This document shows positions 38,267 to 45,898 of a stretch of DNA of 64,000 bases, in pieces. Both the position numbers and the translations under genes were made by a program. The stretch is from Salibacteraceae bacterium (GTDB taxonomy: Bacteria > Bacteroidota > Bacteroidia > Flavobacteriales_G > Salibacteraceae): contig JAGYJZ010000005.1 in NCBI GenBank assembly GCA_018401875.1, positions 154,565 to 218,564 of the forward strand, in the 5' to 3' direction. The notes beneath the pieces are model-generated. The model did no database searches. It worked only from the letters and a program-made list of their open reading frames with translations, and was not told the DNA's origin. Within the stretch, counting starts at the first letter, position 1. The number at the start of each line of letters is the position of its first letter.

Positions 38267-38640
38267 GTTATCAATTGAGAATTTTCACGATTTTAATATG
38301 CTCCATAGTTGTCAGTTGCACAGATATTTTTAATTCGGACAAAAACAACACATACCATATTAATGGCCAAATTCAGCACACCGACACAAAAGCTCCGCTG
38401 GATAGTCTACCAATTCAATTATTAGCCGAATACCAATCGGGTAGTAATTCAAGAATGGACATTCTTGGCCAAGACACAACGGATATAAATGGCTATTTCT
38501 CATTCAGTTATACACACATATCCAAAATCAACTCAAAGAAAAATGCCCATGTTTGGATGGAAACCATTCAAGGAAATAAAACTATAGCTGAGTTCCCAAT
38601 GAATCGAAATACTATAGACACTATCATCATTTACAAGTAG
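38263..38640 (+). CDS. Lipoprotein of unknown function, 125 residues
   Basis: A lipoprotein signal peptide is present (MSYQLRIFTILICSIVVSC, lipobox VVSC, Cys19). The mature part is a single beta-rich domain that resembles a carboxypeptidase-regulatory-like/transthyretin-type sandwich (YHINGQIQHTDTKAPLDSLP and TTDINGYFSFSYTH are the strand patterns of that fold). No enzymatic motif is visible. The start overlaps the hydrolase stop as ATGA, so it is made from the same transcript and is probably its envelope partner. A+T-rich like the rest of the island. Confidence 0.7.
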   Translation: MSYQLRIFTILICSIVVSCTDIFNSDKNNTYHINGQIQHTDTKAPLDSLPIQLLAEYQSGSNSRMDILGQDTTDINGYFSFSYTHISKINSKKNAHVWMETIQGNKTIAEFPMNRNTIDTIIIYK

Positions 38641-38659
38641 AACATATAATTATTTGACT

Positions 38660-38878
38660 ATGAAATCAATCAAATTAGTGCTTTTCCTTGAACCATTTTT
38701 ATTGGCACATGCCGCCTGCGAAAAATGCTATGAATGCACCGGTGACCTACCTGTGTTTTTTAACGGACAACAAGTTAGTTCTACAGAGATTACCCAAGAC
38801 TTTTGCGACAATGGACCAACAGCAAAGGCGCAAAAAGAAGCCTACGAGGAAGAGGGATATGTTTGTGTAGAACAGTAA
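38660..38878 (+). CDS. Small exported Cys-rich protein, 72 residues
   Basis: From the ATG at 38660, 20 bp after the lipoprotein gene; a TTG two codons upstream is also in frame. The N-terminus is a signal peptide whose processing site is ambiguous: AHAAC resembles a lipobox but has His at -3. The mature peptide has CEKCYEC at its front and two more cysteines further on, enough for two disulphides or a metal site, plus a conserved-looking GPTAKAQKEAYEEEGYVC tail. Peptides of this general look seem familiar in Bacteroidota, without a known function. It is probably the third gene of the island operon. Confidence 0.6.
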   Translation: MKSIKLVLFLEPFLLAHAACEKCYECTGDLPVFFNGQQVSSTEITQDFCDNGPTAKAQKEAYEEEGYVCVEQ

Positions 38879-38909
38879 TGCTCGGCAAGGAAGAAGATCA
38901 TTACACCCT

Positions 38910-39401
38910 TTAGGAATCGCTTTTGTGAGTAATTGATATATCTAACAGCGTCTTAAACTCACTATACTGAAATCCTTTTTGCAATAAATAATTGGCCACC
39001 TTCTGTTTTTTTGTCAGCGGCTTTTCTGAAGATAAGAGGTTGAGTTTCTTTTCGATGAGGTGTTCTATGGTTTGCGCATATTCATCTTCTTCAATTTCAG
39101 TGAGTGCAGTTTGAATCAATCGGCTGTGAATTTGTCTCAATTGCAACTCATACTTGATCTTTGCTTTTCCCCATCGCTTATTTCTAAAATATCCTCGTGC
39201 GAAGCTTCGGGCAAAACGCTCTTCGTTGAGTAAGTCTTCGTCCATCATTTGCATGATCACCTGATCGACTTCCTTCTTCCACAAGCCCATCCCATAGAGT
39301 TTTTCTCTAACTTCTTTATGACAACGATCGCGGTAATTGCAAAAGGCTCGTGCCTTGATCATGGCTTCACTGAGTGGTATTCTTTTCTGAGAAACAGGCA
39401 T
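38910..39401 (-). CDS. recX: Regulatory protein RecX
   Basis: 163 residues from the ATG at 39399-39401; a TTG just upstream is in frame, but TAACTTCG at 39406-39413 sits 4 nt before the ATG and supports it. Three-helix RecX repeats are visible: CHKEVREKLYGMGLW, LLNEERFARSFARGYFRNKRWG and the LIQTALTEI...YAQTIEHLIEKK C-terminal segment. RecX binds RecA filaments and modulates recombination. Its 3' third is duplicated as the fragment at 34849-35052, and the DNA between the two copies is the A+T-rich island. Confidence 0.88.
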   Translation of the reverse strand: MPVSQKRIPLSEAMIKARAFCNYRDRCHKEVREKLYGMGLWKKEVDQVIMQMMDEDLLNEERFARSFARGYFRNKRWGKAKIKYELQLRQIHSRLIQTALTEIEEDEYAQTIEHLIEKKLNLLSSEKPLTKKQKVANYLLQKGFQYSEFKTLLDISITHKSDS

Positions 39402-39607
39402 CAAGCGAAGTTATACAACGCAAAGCGGATTATTCAAATCAAGTGTTATGGTTCACTTAATACAGCTGTAGAACCATCGAAAGAAAAGATACCTCTACTC
39501 TGATTGAACGTTTCAAGCTTTGTCTGAACCATGATCTATCAAACTCTTGCCGGTTTAGCGCTCTGTAAATACCCTGGAAGATTGTTGAGATGCCTTGCGA
39601 TCAATAG

Positions 39608-39628
39608 TTGGACTCCTCTGGAGTCCAA
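39608..39628. repeat. 21-bp palindrome, REP-like hairpin 1
   Basis: Perfect 9-base arms TTGGACTCC and GGAGTCCAA around TCT. Its arm resembles that of the palindrome 53 bp to the right (seven of nine positions identical), which suggests a REP/BIME-type pair rather than a terminator, since no T-run follows. Confidence 0.65.
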
Positions 39629-39660
39629 GAGAATCATACTCCATTGAACAGCCACAAACC

Positions 39661-39681
39661 TTCGACCCCAGCGGGGTCGAA
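39661..39681. repeat. 21-bp palindrome, REP-like hairpin 2
   Basis: Perfect 9-base arms TTCGACCCC and GGGGTCGAA around AGC, the same arm and loop lengths as hairpin 1. No transposase is near. Confidence 0.65.
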
Positions 39682-39770
39682 CACTATTTTAAATACGGTA
39701 AAATTTTTGACTTACATTAACTATCATCCAACACATTCAGGAAAGCATCCATTTAAAAATGAGTCAAAAG

Positions 39771-39798
39771 AAAGCCCCGCAATTGCGAGGCTTTTATT
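39771..39798 (-). terminator. Terminator of the RNase G/E gene
   Basis: AGCC-C-CGC / GCG-A-GGCT stem with one mismatch around AATT, flanked by A-runs on the left that give the U-tract on the minus strand. It abuts the stop codon at 39800. Confidence 0.7.
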
Positions 39799-39799
39799 T

Positions 39800-41359
39800 T
39801 TAAAACAATATTTCCTTTCCTTCTTTGTCAACAAACTCATAATCGAGCATAGTGAGGGCATTTTTCGCTTCGATGGGTATCCATCGTTTGAAGCTTTTAA
39901 ACCACTTGCGTTGGTAGCCAAACATGTTCTTTTTGAGGTAAGCCGCTACGAAGGGATGAGCAGATAGTGTAACTGCACTATCTCTTTGGTCTTCAAACAG
40001 CGATTTCAAGTTTGTCTCAATTTCATCGATGATCGTAATGGCAGCTTGCACTTCGCCTGTTCCATGACAAGTAGGACATACCTCCGCTGTTTTGATTGCC
40101 ATTTCTGGTCGCACGCGTTGACGCGTGATTTCCACAAGTCCAAATCGACTAACGGGCAGCACTTGGTGCTTGGCGCGGTCGGCATTCATGAATTCGCGGA
40201 GCTTATTTAAGAGCACCTTTCTGTTTTCAGAACTGCGCATATCGATGAAGTCAATCACTACTAAGCCGCCCATGTCGCGCAATCGCAATTGGCGTGCAAT
40301 TTCTTCTGCAGCTTCAATATTGACCTTAATGGCACTATTTTCTTGGTTGGCTTCACCTTTTGCCGTGTTGCCGCTATTCACGTCAATAACATGCATCGCC
40401 TCTGTGTGCTCGATCACCAAATATGCACCACTTTTCATGGTTACATGTTTGCCAAATAAGCCTTTGATTTGCTTTTCGATGCCAAAATGCTCCATAATGT
40501 CCGTTTTGGCCTTATGGAGTTTTACAATCTTTTCACTCTCGGGGGAGATGGTCTTTAAGTAGTTACAAATATCTCGGTGCAAATCACCATCGTCTGTAAC
40601 AATCTGATTAAACGAAGGACTGAGCAAGTCGCGCAAGAGCACGTTTGTTCGGTCTATTTCACTTAAGACTTTCTTAGGAGGTTTGGTAGAGGTAAAATTT
40701 TGGAATGCCTCTTCCCAACGTTGCGTAAGATTACGCAAATCTGCATCGAGCTCAGCCACCTTTTGACCTTCGGCCACGGTGCGAACAATTACCCCACAAT
40801 TCTTGGGTTTGATGCTTGAAATCAATCTCCTGAGACGGTCGCGTTCTTCGCGTTTCTTGATCTTCTGAGAAACAGAAATTTTATCTCCGAAAGGAACCAA
40901 TACTAAGAACCTACCTGCAATACTGATCTCGCATGTTAAGCGAGGTCCTTTTGTAGAAATGGGTTCTTTCGCAATTTGAACGAGCATGTAGCGGTTAGGT
41001 TTTACAACCTGATCCATTTTGCCGTTCTTATCAATATCCGCTTCAAGCGTGAAATCTTTCAGATCTCCTGAACTTCGCTTGCCGGTTATTCCTTCAGAGA
41101 TGTATTTCTGCAACGATGCGGCCTGTGGGCCTAAATCGTGGTAATGCAGGAACGCATCTTTTTCGTATCCTACATCAACAAAGGCGGCATTTAATCCTGG
41201 TACAATGCGTTTGATTCTACCGAGAAAGAGATCGCCAACGTTAAACCCTTTATCGAGTTTTTCGTTGTGATACTCTACTAGACCTTTGTCCTCTAGAAGC
41301 GCAATATTTACTTCACCATCCCCGGAGCGAATGATTAGTTCTTTGCTTTTATCACTCAC
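39800..41359 (-). CDS. rng: Ribonuclease E/G family endoribonuclease
   Basis: A 519-residue Rne/Rng protein with an S1-like RNA-binding segment near the front (VGDLFLGRIKRIVPGLNAAFVDVG, about 41-64), the DNase I-like catalytic region with VIDVNSGNTAKG and GGLVVIDFIDM (metal-binding Asp residues), and the zinc-link CPTCHGTG near residue 450. It lacks the long disordered degradosome scaffold of E. coli RNase E, so it is RNase G-like. It matures rRNA and starts mRNA decay. It lies downstream of the 30-residue basic protein and the TPR protein. Confidence 0.94.
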   Translation of the reverse strand: MSDKSKELIIRSGDGEVNIALLEDKGLVEYHNEKLDKGFNVGDLFLGRIKRIVPGLNAAFVDVGYEKDAFLHYHDLGPQAASLQKYISEGITGKRSSGDLKDFTLEADIDKNGKMDQVVKPNRYMLVQIAKEPISTKGPRLTCEISIAGRFLVLVPFGDKISVSQKIKKREERDRLRRLISSIKPKNCGVIVRTVAEGQKVAELDADLRNLTQRWEEAFQNFTSTKPPKKVLSEIDRTNVLLRDLLSPSFNQIVTDDGDLHRDICNYLKTISPESEKIVKLHKAKTDIMEHFGIEKQIKGLFGKHVTMKSGAYLVIEHTEAMHVIDVNSGNTAKGEANQENSAIKVNIEAAEEIARQLRLRDMGGLVVIDFIDMRSSENRKVLLNKLREFMNADRAKHQVLPVSRFGLVEITRQRVRPEMAIKTAEVCPTCHGTGEVQAAITIIDEIETNLKSLFEDQRDSAVTLSAHPFVAAYLKKNMFGYQRKWFKSFKRWIPIEAKNALTMLDYEFVDKEGKEILF

Positions 41360-41406
41360 TATTATTTATTTTTAATTAAACCGGGGTCACAAATGTGAAG
41401 GAGAAA

Positions 41407-41499
41407 TTACTTCTTCTTCTTGTGACGATTCTTTCTCAAGCGCTTTTTACGCTTGTGAGTCGCCATCTTATGTCTCTTTCTTTTCTTACCGCTTGGCAT
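41407..41499 (-). CDS. 30-residue highly basic protein, AURKAIP1/COX24 (mS38-like) family
   Basis: The frame encodes 30 residues beginning MPSGKKRKRHKMATHKRKK, more than half of them Lys, Arg or His. The pattern MPSGKKRKRHK-ATHKRKKR is that of a short protein conserved in Bacteroidota and annotated as AURKAIP1/COX24-domain (DUF1713), related to mitochondrial ribosomal protein mS38. A ribosome-associated role is therefore likely, from family knowledge rather than sequence. It sits between the RNase G/E gene and the TPR gene and is too short for most gene callers. Confidence 0.8.
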   Translation of the reverse strand: MPSGKKRKRHKMATHKRKKRLRKNRHKKKK

Positions 41500-41503
41500 A
41501 ATA

Positions 41504-42001
41504 TTATGGTATTTGATTCAACATTATTTGAGCCTCATTTCTGAGCTCTTCATTATCTTCTTCTTTCTCTAAAAAGGCTTCAAAGTGCGCCTTTGCTTGC
41601 GGTGTGTTGCCCAGATTGAACTTGGCAAGACCAAGCCAATAGTTGGCTTCTGCAAACTCAGGATCGATGCTTTGAACGATTTCAAAGCGTTCTATTACTT
41701 TTTCCCACTGCCCAGTTTGAGCTGAAAACCTACCCAAATTGAGCTGCGCTCTGAAATTGGATGGATTTTCTTCAGCGATTTGTCGTAAAAACAAAATCCC
41801 TTGCATGGGCGCCTCACTGGCAATCATGGCAAGTGCTGAATCAATTTGGTTCTCGACCACAGGCGGTTCTTTTGACTCTGCCATCTCTTCAGCCGAAGTC
41901 AAATCACCACCCGAATGGCGAGGTGCGAAAAACAAAAGAACGATCAACACTAGTGTCGCACCAATAGCTATGTAGTGTTGCTTTTTCAAGCCTTTCAACA
42001 A
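41504..42001 (-). CDS. Tetratricopeptide-repeat membrane-anchored protein
   Basis: A 165-residue protein with an N-terminal membrane segment (YIAIGATLVLIVLLFFA, about 10-26), a short acidic linker and about three TPR motifs (for example NFRAQLNLGRFSAQTGQWEKVIERFE and PEFAEANYWLGLAKFNLG). The start appears to be one of two tandem TTG codons at 41996-42001, 7 bp after the HU gene; no in-frame ATG is near. It is probably an inner-membrane protein with the repeats in the periplasm. The partner is unknown. It is transcribed with the HU gene. Confidence 0.75.
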   Translation of the reverse strand: MLKGLKKQHYIAIGATLVLIVLLFFAPRHSGGDLTSAEEMAESKEPPVVENQIDSALAMIASEAPMQGILFLRQIAEENPSNFRAQLNLGRFSAQTGQWEKVIERFEIVQSIDPEFAEANYWLGLAKFNLGNTPQAKAHFEAFLEKEEDNEELRNEAQIMLNQIP

Positions 42002-42008
42002 CTTACTA

Positions 42009-42299
42009 TTACTTCACCTTCACATTCTTCTTCACCTTGTCAACAAATGTCTTTGCTGGCTTGAATGCAGGAATGTTGTGTGCAGGAATAATAATTGTTG
42101 TGTTTTTCGAAATGTTTCTACCCGTTTTTTCAGCCCTTTCTTTTACGATGAAGCTTCCAAACCCTCTCAAGTACACATTCTCTCCTCTCGCCAAAGAGTT
42201 CTTGACACTATTCATAAACGCTTCAACAGTGGTTAAAACCTCTACTTTGTCAACTCCTGTCTTATCCGCAATCTCCGATACAATTTCAGCCTTCGTCAT
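42009..42299 (-). CDS. HU/IHF family DNA-binding protein
   Basis: A 96-residue protein of standard HU length. The beta-arm signature GFGSFIVKERAEKTGRN lies at about 47-63, followed by IPAHNIPAFKPAK, which contains the intercalating Pro and the conserved FKPAK. It is a nucleoid-associated, DNA-bending protein. It is the first gene of the unit HU - TPR - basic protein - RNase G/E, with a perfect -7 box about 60 nt upstream at 42361. Confidence 0.95.
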   Translation of the reverse strand: MTKAEIVSEIADKTGVDKVEVLTTVEAFMNSVKNSLARGENVYLRGFGSFIVKERAEKTGRNISKNTTIIIPAHNIPAFKPAKTFVDKVKKNVKVK

Positions 42300-42360
42300 T
42301 TTTTATCTTTTTATAAACTTTTGATATTCAGTGAATTTACCTATTTCTAAAAACGGGCTG

Positions 42361-42368
42361 CAAAGATA
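42361..42368 (-). promoter_or_regulatory. -7 promoter element TATCTTTG of the HU gene
   Basis: A perfect TAnnTTTG on the minus strand. The predicted 5' leader is about 55 nt, much longer than for most genes in this window. Confidence 0.55.
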
Positions 42369-42415
42369 GAATCATTTTAATACTCTGAAAGCCAATCTGA
42401 AAGTATTTTCGCGGA

Positions 42416-43474
42416 ATGGTAAAAGTTGTGCGAAAAGAATTGCGAAATTGGTATGCCCTTCATCAGCGCACGCTTCCATGGAGGTCGCACCCAGAGCCGT
42501 ATCGCGTGTGGTTGTCGGAGGTAATATTGCAACAAACGCGTGTTGACCAAGGCTTATCGTATTTTAACAAGTTTGTTGAAACTTATCCAACAATTAGCAC
42601 TTTAGCCGCTGCTCCGTTGGACGATATTCTAAAACTTTGGCAAGGCTTGGGCTATTACAGTCGCGCCAGAAACCTTCATTTTGCGGCCAATCAAGTGATG
42701 GAAAAACATCAAGGAATTTTCCCTTCACGTTACGAAGACATCTTAGGCTTAAAAGGCGTAGGAAGTTACACCGCTGCCGCCATCTCGTCCATCGCATACA
42801 ACCAGCCAAAAGCCGTAGTAGATGGCAATGTAACTCGGGTAATTGCTCGGTTGTTTGACATCACCGCATCGGTGAATCAATCAACCACGCTCAGCCAAAT
42901 ACAGGACTTAGCTGACGCGTTAATGGATCGCGAGCACCCATCGCTTCACAACCAATCGATGATGGAATTTGGTGCACTGCAGTGTGTGCCGAAAAACCCA
43001 AATTGTGAGGTTTGCCCAATGTCGGACGTTTGTCAAGCTCGGGAAAAAAATCATGTCTCTCTGATTCCGCTGAAAGACAAAAAAACGAAGCGAAGAAGTC
43101 GGTATTTCCACTATGTGCTTGCCCAGTATGGCGATAAAATAGCGCTTTCACAACGAGGCACCGATGACATTTGGGGTGGATTATTTGAATTTCCGTTGAT
43201 CGAAAACGACTCCATCGATGTTTTACCTCCGTTGCACATCGAGAAAGCACTCTCGATTTCGATAAAACGCATCGTAAAAATCAATTCTGAACGGAAGCAT
43301 GTGCTGAGTCACCAAGACATTTTCGCCAATTTTTATCACGCGGAGATTGACGGTGCAATTGATGATAAATTAAACCTTGTGGCGTGGGCCGATCTTCATA
43401 CGTTTGCCTTACCAAGATTAATTGACCGCTATCTTGAAAATCATGACCCAATTTCGGGTGAAAAACGGCATTAA
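42416..43474 (+). CDS. mutY: A/G-specific adenine glycosylase
   Basis: A 352-residue MutY with catalytic Glu35 in LSEVILQQT, the helix-hairpin-helix LKGVGSYTA (112-120), catalytic Asp136 in VVDGNVTRV, and the 4Fe-4S ligands Cys190, 197, 200 and 206 (C-x6-C-x2-C-x5-C). The C-terminal Nudix-like 8-oxoG-reading domain is present (DIWGGLFEFP). It removes adenine mispaired with 8-oxoguanine. It is divergent from the HU gene. TATTTTCG at 42404-42411, one mismatch from the -7 consensus, is 4 nt before the ATG. First gene of mutY-ssb-gldE-gldD. Confidence 0.95.
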   Translation: MVKVVRKELRNWYALHQRTLPWRSHPEPYRVWLSEVILQQTRVDQGLSYFNKFVETYPTISTLAAAPLDDILKLWQGLGYYSRARNLHFAANQVMEKHQGIFPSRYEDILGLKGVGSYTAAAISSIAYNQPKAVVDGNVTRVIARLFDITASVNQSTTLSQIQDLADALMDREHPSLHNQSMMEFGALQCVPKNPNCEVCPMSDVCQAREKNHVSLIPLKDKKTKRRSRYFHYVLAQYGDKIALSQRGTDDIWGGLFEFPLIENDSIDVLPPLHIEKALSISIKRIVKINSERKHVLSHQDIFANFYHAEIDGAIDDKLNLVAWADLHTFALPRLIDRYLENHDPISGEKRH

Positions 43475-43478
43475 TTTT

Positions 43479-43486
43479 TAAGTTTG
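43479..43486 (+). promoter_or_regulatory. -7 promoter element TAAGTTTG of ssb
   Basis: A perfect TAnnTTTG in the 31-bp gap after mutY, 19 nt before the ssb ATG, so ssb-gldE-gldD can be transcribed apart from mutY. Confidence 0.5.
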
Positions 43487-43505
43487 TTTAAATAGTTGAA
43501 ACGAT

Positions 43506-43964
43506 ATGGCAGGAAGTGTAAACAAGGTAATTTTGATCGGCAATTTAGGCGCTGATCCAGAAGTTAGAAGCTTAACAAGTGGAGCAAAAGTGGCGCGTTT
43601 GCGCATAGCCACCTCTGAAACGTACACCAACAAAGAAGGCGAACGGGTGACCAACACGGAGTGGCATTCGGTAAACCTTTGGAGGGGTTTGGCCGATGTT
43701 GCCGAAAAATATTTAAGCAAAGGCAGTTCGGTATACGTTGAAGGCAAGTTGCGCACGCGCAGCTACGATGACAAAGATGGCGTAACCCGCTATGTCACCG
43801 AAATTGAAGGCGATAACATGACCATGTTAGGTGGCAGAGGCGATTCGAACACTTCGAACGCCTCAAGCAGTAACAACGAGCAAAGCGCACCGGAGCCAAA
43901 AGCACAAAAATCACAGCCAAAAGCTGCAGAAGCAAACGAAGACGAAGATGATCTTCCATTCTAA
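43506..43964 (+). CDS. ssb: Single-stranded DNA-binding protein
   Basis: A 152-residue SSB with the OB-fold start [21 protein letters not shown], the segment [10 protein letters not shown] with the stacking Trp, a Ser/Asn/Gln/Lys-rich linker and the acidic tip DEDDLPF used to recruit repair partners. It coats single-stranded DNA in replication and repair. Its place between mutY and gldE is the known flavobacterial arrangement. Confidence 0.96.
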   Translation: MAGSVNKVILIGNLGADPEVRSLTSGAKVARLRIATSETYTNKEGERVTNTEWHSVNLWRGLADVAEKYLSKGSSVYVEGKLRTRSYDDKDGVTRYVTEIEGDNMTMLGGRGDSNTSNASSSNNEQSAPEPKAQKSQPKAAEANEDEDDLPF

Positions 43965-43979
43965 CTAATATCGAGCCCA

Positions 43980-45320
43980 TTGGACCCTGGTGAACCGTAT
44001 TCGAGTATTTTTTTAGACATCCTTCTGCCCTGGAATTACAATGTTCTGTTCGGCATTTTTTTGATGCTCGTACTGCTTATCTTATCCGCCCTGATTAGCG
44101 GTTCAGAAGTTGCATATTTTTCACTTTCACCCCAAGACAAAAAAACGCTCGAAGATGAATCTTCGAAAGCCTCGCAGCGCACACTTGAGCTTCTCAAAAA
44201 GCCCAAAACATTGCTTGCAACGATATTGATTGGCAACAACCTTGTGAATGTGGCCATCATTATTCTATCGTCACTCTTGATGGAAATGCTCTTCAATTTT
44301 GAAGGAAGAGAAGTATTGGCATTCATCATTCAAGTGGTTGCAGTGACTTTAATCATCCTATTGATTGGCGAGATTTCTCCGAAAGTTTACGCCACAAAAA
44401 ATGCGCTTCGCATGGCAAAACTCATGGGGAGCACGCTGACCATTATGAGTAAATTATTTTATCCACTTGCTCGAGTCTTGGTGGTTAGCACTCGCAAAAT
44501 TGACCAACGGGCCAAGGAAAATCAAGATTCTGGAAGCTTAATCACGGCCGATGAGTTGAATCACGCCTTAGAATTGACCACCGACATAAACACTGGAGTT
44601 GATGAAAAGCGCATCCTTAGTGGGATCGTAAGGTTTGGATCAACTGAAGTTCGGCAAGTAATGACTCCGCGCATCGATGTGATTTGCTTTGATATTAAAA
44701 CGAGCTTCGGTGAGTTGCAAAAGCATATCGTGGAGCACGGTTATTCGCGCATTCCCATTTATGAAGAGTCATTCGATCAGGTGATCGGTATTCTATACGT
44801 AAAAGATTTGCTGAACCACCTGCACGCTCCTGACGACTTTGACTGGAAGCCGCTTTTGAGGAATCCCTCATTCGTTACTGAAAACAAAAAATTAGACGAT
44901 TTGCTGCGCGATTTTCAAGACGATAAAAACCATATGGCCGTGGTTGTTGACGAATATGGAGGAAGTTCGGGCTTGATCACCTTGGAAGACATCATCGAAG
45001 AAATTGTCGGAGATATCAGCGATGAGTTTGACGATGAAGACTTAATCTACACCAAAATTGATGAATACAACTACGTGTTTGAAGGCAAGGCGGCTTTGAT
45101 TGATGTGTATCGTGTGCTCGAAATTTCTGGAGAAAAATTTGAATCTGCGAAGGGTGATAGCGATAGCCTGGCGGGGTTTATTCTTGAGCTATCGGGCAAG
45201 ATTCCGCAGAAAAACGAACGAATACGATTCGAAAACTACCTTTTCACCATTGAGGCCGCAGATAAAAGGCGTGTGAAACGGGTGAAGGTGACCATAGAAC
45301 AAGAAGAAGAAGGAAAATGA
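43980..45320 (+). CDS. gldE: Gliding motility-associated membrane protein GldE
   Basis: A 446-residue protein of the CNNM/CorC-like family. Three or four membrane helices occupy residues about 18-160 (LISGSEVAYFSLSPQDK is the family motif), two CBS domains about 215-340 (VMTPRIDVICFD, GYSRIPIYEE, VVDEYGGSSGLITLEDI) and a CorC/HlyC C-terminal domain follows. The TTG at 43980 is taken as the start because it gives the usual length and begins 15 bp after ssb. GldE supports GldD in Flavobacterium gliding and T9SS function. Its stop overlaps the gldD start by 4 bp. Without the context it would be called a hemolysin-like transporter. Confidence 0.9.
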   Translation: MDPGEPYSSIFLDILLPWNYNVLFGIFLMLVLLILSALISGSEVAYFSLSPQDKKTLEDESSKASQRTLELLKKPKTLLATILIGNNLVNVAIIILSSLLMEMLFNFEGREVLAFIIQVVAVTLIILLIGEISPKVYATKNALRMAKLMGSTLTIMSKLFYPLARVLVVSTRKIDQRAKENQDSGSLITADELNHALELTTDINTGVDEKRILSGIVRFGSTEVRQVMTPRIDVICFDIKTSFGELQKHIVEHGYSRIPIYEESFDQVIGILYVKDLLNHLHAPDDFDWKPLLRNPSFVTENKKLDDLLRDFQDDKNHMAVVVDEYGGSSGLITLEDIIEEIVGDISDEFDDEDLIYTKIDEYNYVFEGKAALIDVYRVLEISGEKFESAKGDSDSLAGFILELSGKIPQKNERIRFENYLFTIEAADKRRVKRVKVTIEQEEEGK

Positions 45321-45898
45321 CCCAACGCGAGATCTTCACTTTTGTGGCGCTGACATTGGCGCTGGTGGCATGTGAAGATGAATTCACTCCCAAACCAAAA
45401 GCGTATGTGCGCATCGCACTTCCTGCTCCTGTGTATCAACCAACAGAGGGTGAGAACTGGAACTGCCCTTACTCATTTGAATTTTCTACTTCGAGTTTTA
45501 TCACTGTTGAGCCGCGCTACCAAGACAGCACGTGTTGGTATAATTTATACTATCCCAAGTACAGGGCCACCGTTCATTTGACGTATTCTGATTTGAACAA
45601 CAACCTCACTCGACACATTGAAGAAAGCCGAAAATTAGCGATGAAGCACATCGGAAAAGCCTCGCAAATTGAAGAGATTTTGGTCCACAACGACTCAAAC
45701 AAAGTGTATGGAATAGTCTATGATTTCGCAGGTGAAACAGCCTCTGACATGCAGTTTTTCCTCACTGATAGCAACGATCATTTTTTGCGGGGGGCGCTTT
45801 ATTTTAACGTGTCGCCCAATAAAGACAGCCTAGCGCCCGTAATTTCTTACATCAAGAAGGATGTTCATCACTTGGTGCAAAGCCTTAATTGGCAGTAA
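45317..45898 (+). CDS. gldD: Gliding motility lipoprotein GldD
   Basis: A 193-residue lipoprotein (lipobox LVAC, Cys19) with the GldD family pattern: PKPKAYVRIALP, WNCPYSFEF, WYNLYYPKYRATVHLTY and the C-terminal HFLRGALYFNV...DSLAPVISYI region. GldD is required for gliding and T9SS activity in Flavobacterium. The ATG overlaps the gldE stop (ATGA). Its last 14 bp overlap the end of the convergent ctaA. Confidence 0.93.
   Translation: MTQREIFTFVALTLALVACEDEFTPKPKAYVRIALPAPVYQPTEGENWNCPYSFEFSTSSFITVEPRYQDSTCWYNLYYPKYRATVHLTYSDLNNNLTRHIEESRKLAMKHIGKASQIEEILVHNDSNKVYGIVYDFAGETASDMQFFLTDSNDHFLRGALYFNVSPNKDSLAPVISYIKKDVHHLVQSLNWQ

Larger units (their letters stand above)
39405..39799. other. Intergenic region with twin palindromes and a terminator
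   Basis: This is the longest gene-free stretch in the window, 395 bp between recX and the RNase G/E gene. It holds two related 21-bp palindromes (39608-39628 and 39661-39681) and the terminator of the RNase gene at 39771-39798. I see no convincing coding frame; a plus-strand open frame from 39608 runs into the RNase gene and has no protein-like features. No tRNA was seen. Confidence 0.7.

Noticed and set aside
39608..39967. 119-codon plus-strand open frame starting at the first palindrome
   Set aside because: It runs through the second palindrome, the terminator and antisense into the RNase gene; no protein-like pattern.
43980..45320. Calling this gene a hemolysin or magnesium/cobalt efflux protein
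   Set aside because: The domain family would allow it, but the position between ssb and gldD and the coupling to gldD identify it as gldE.
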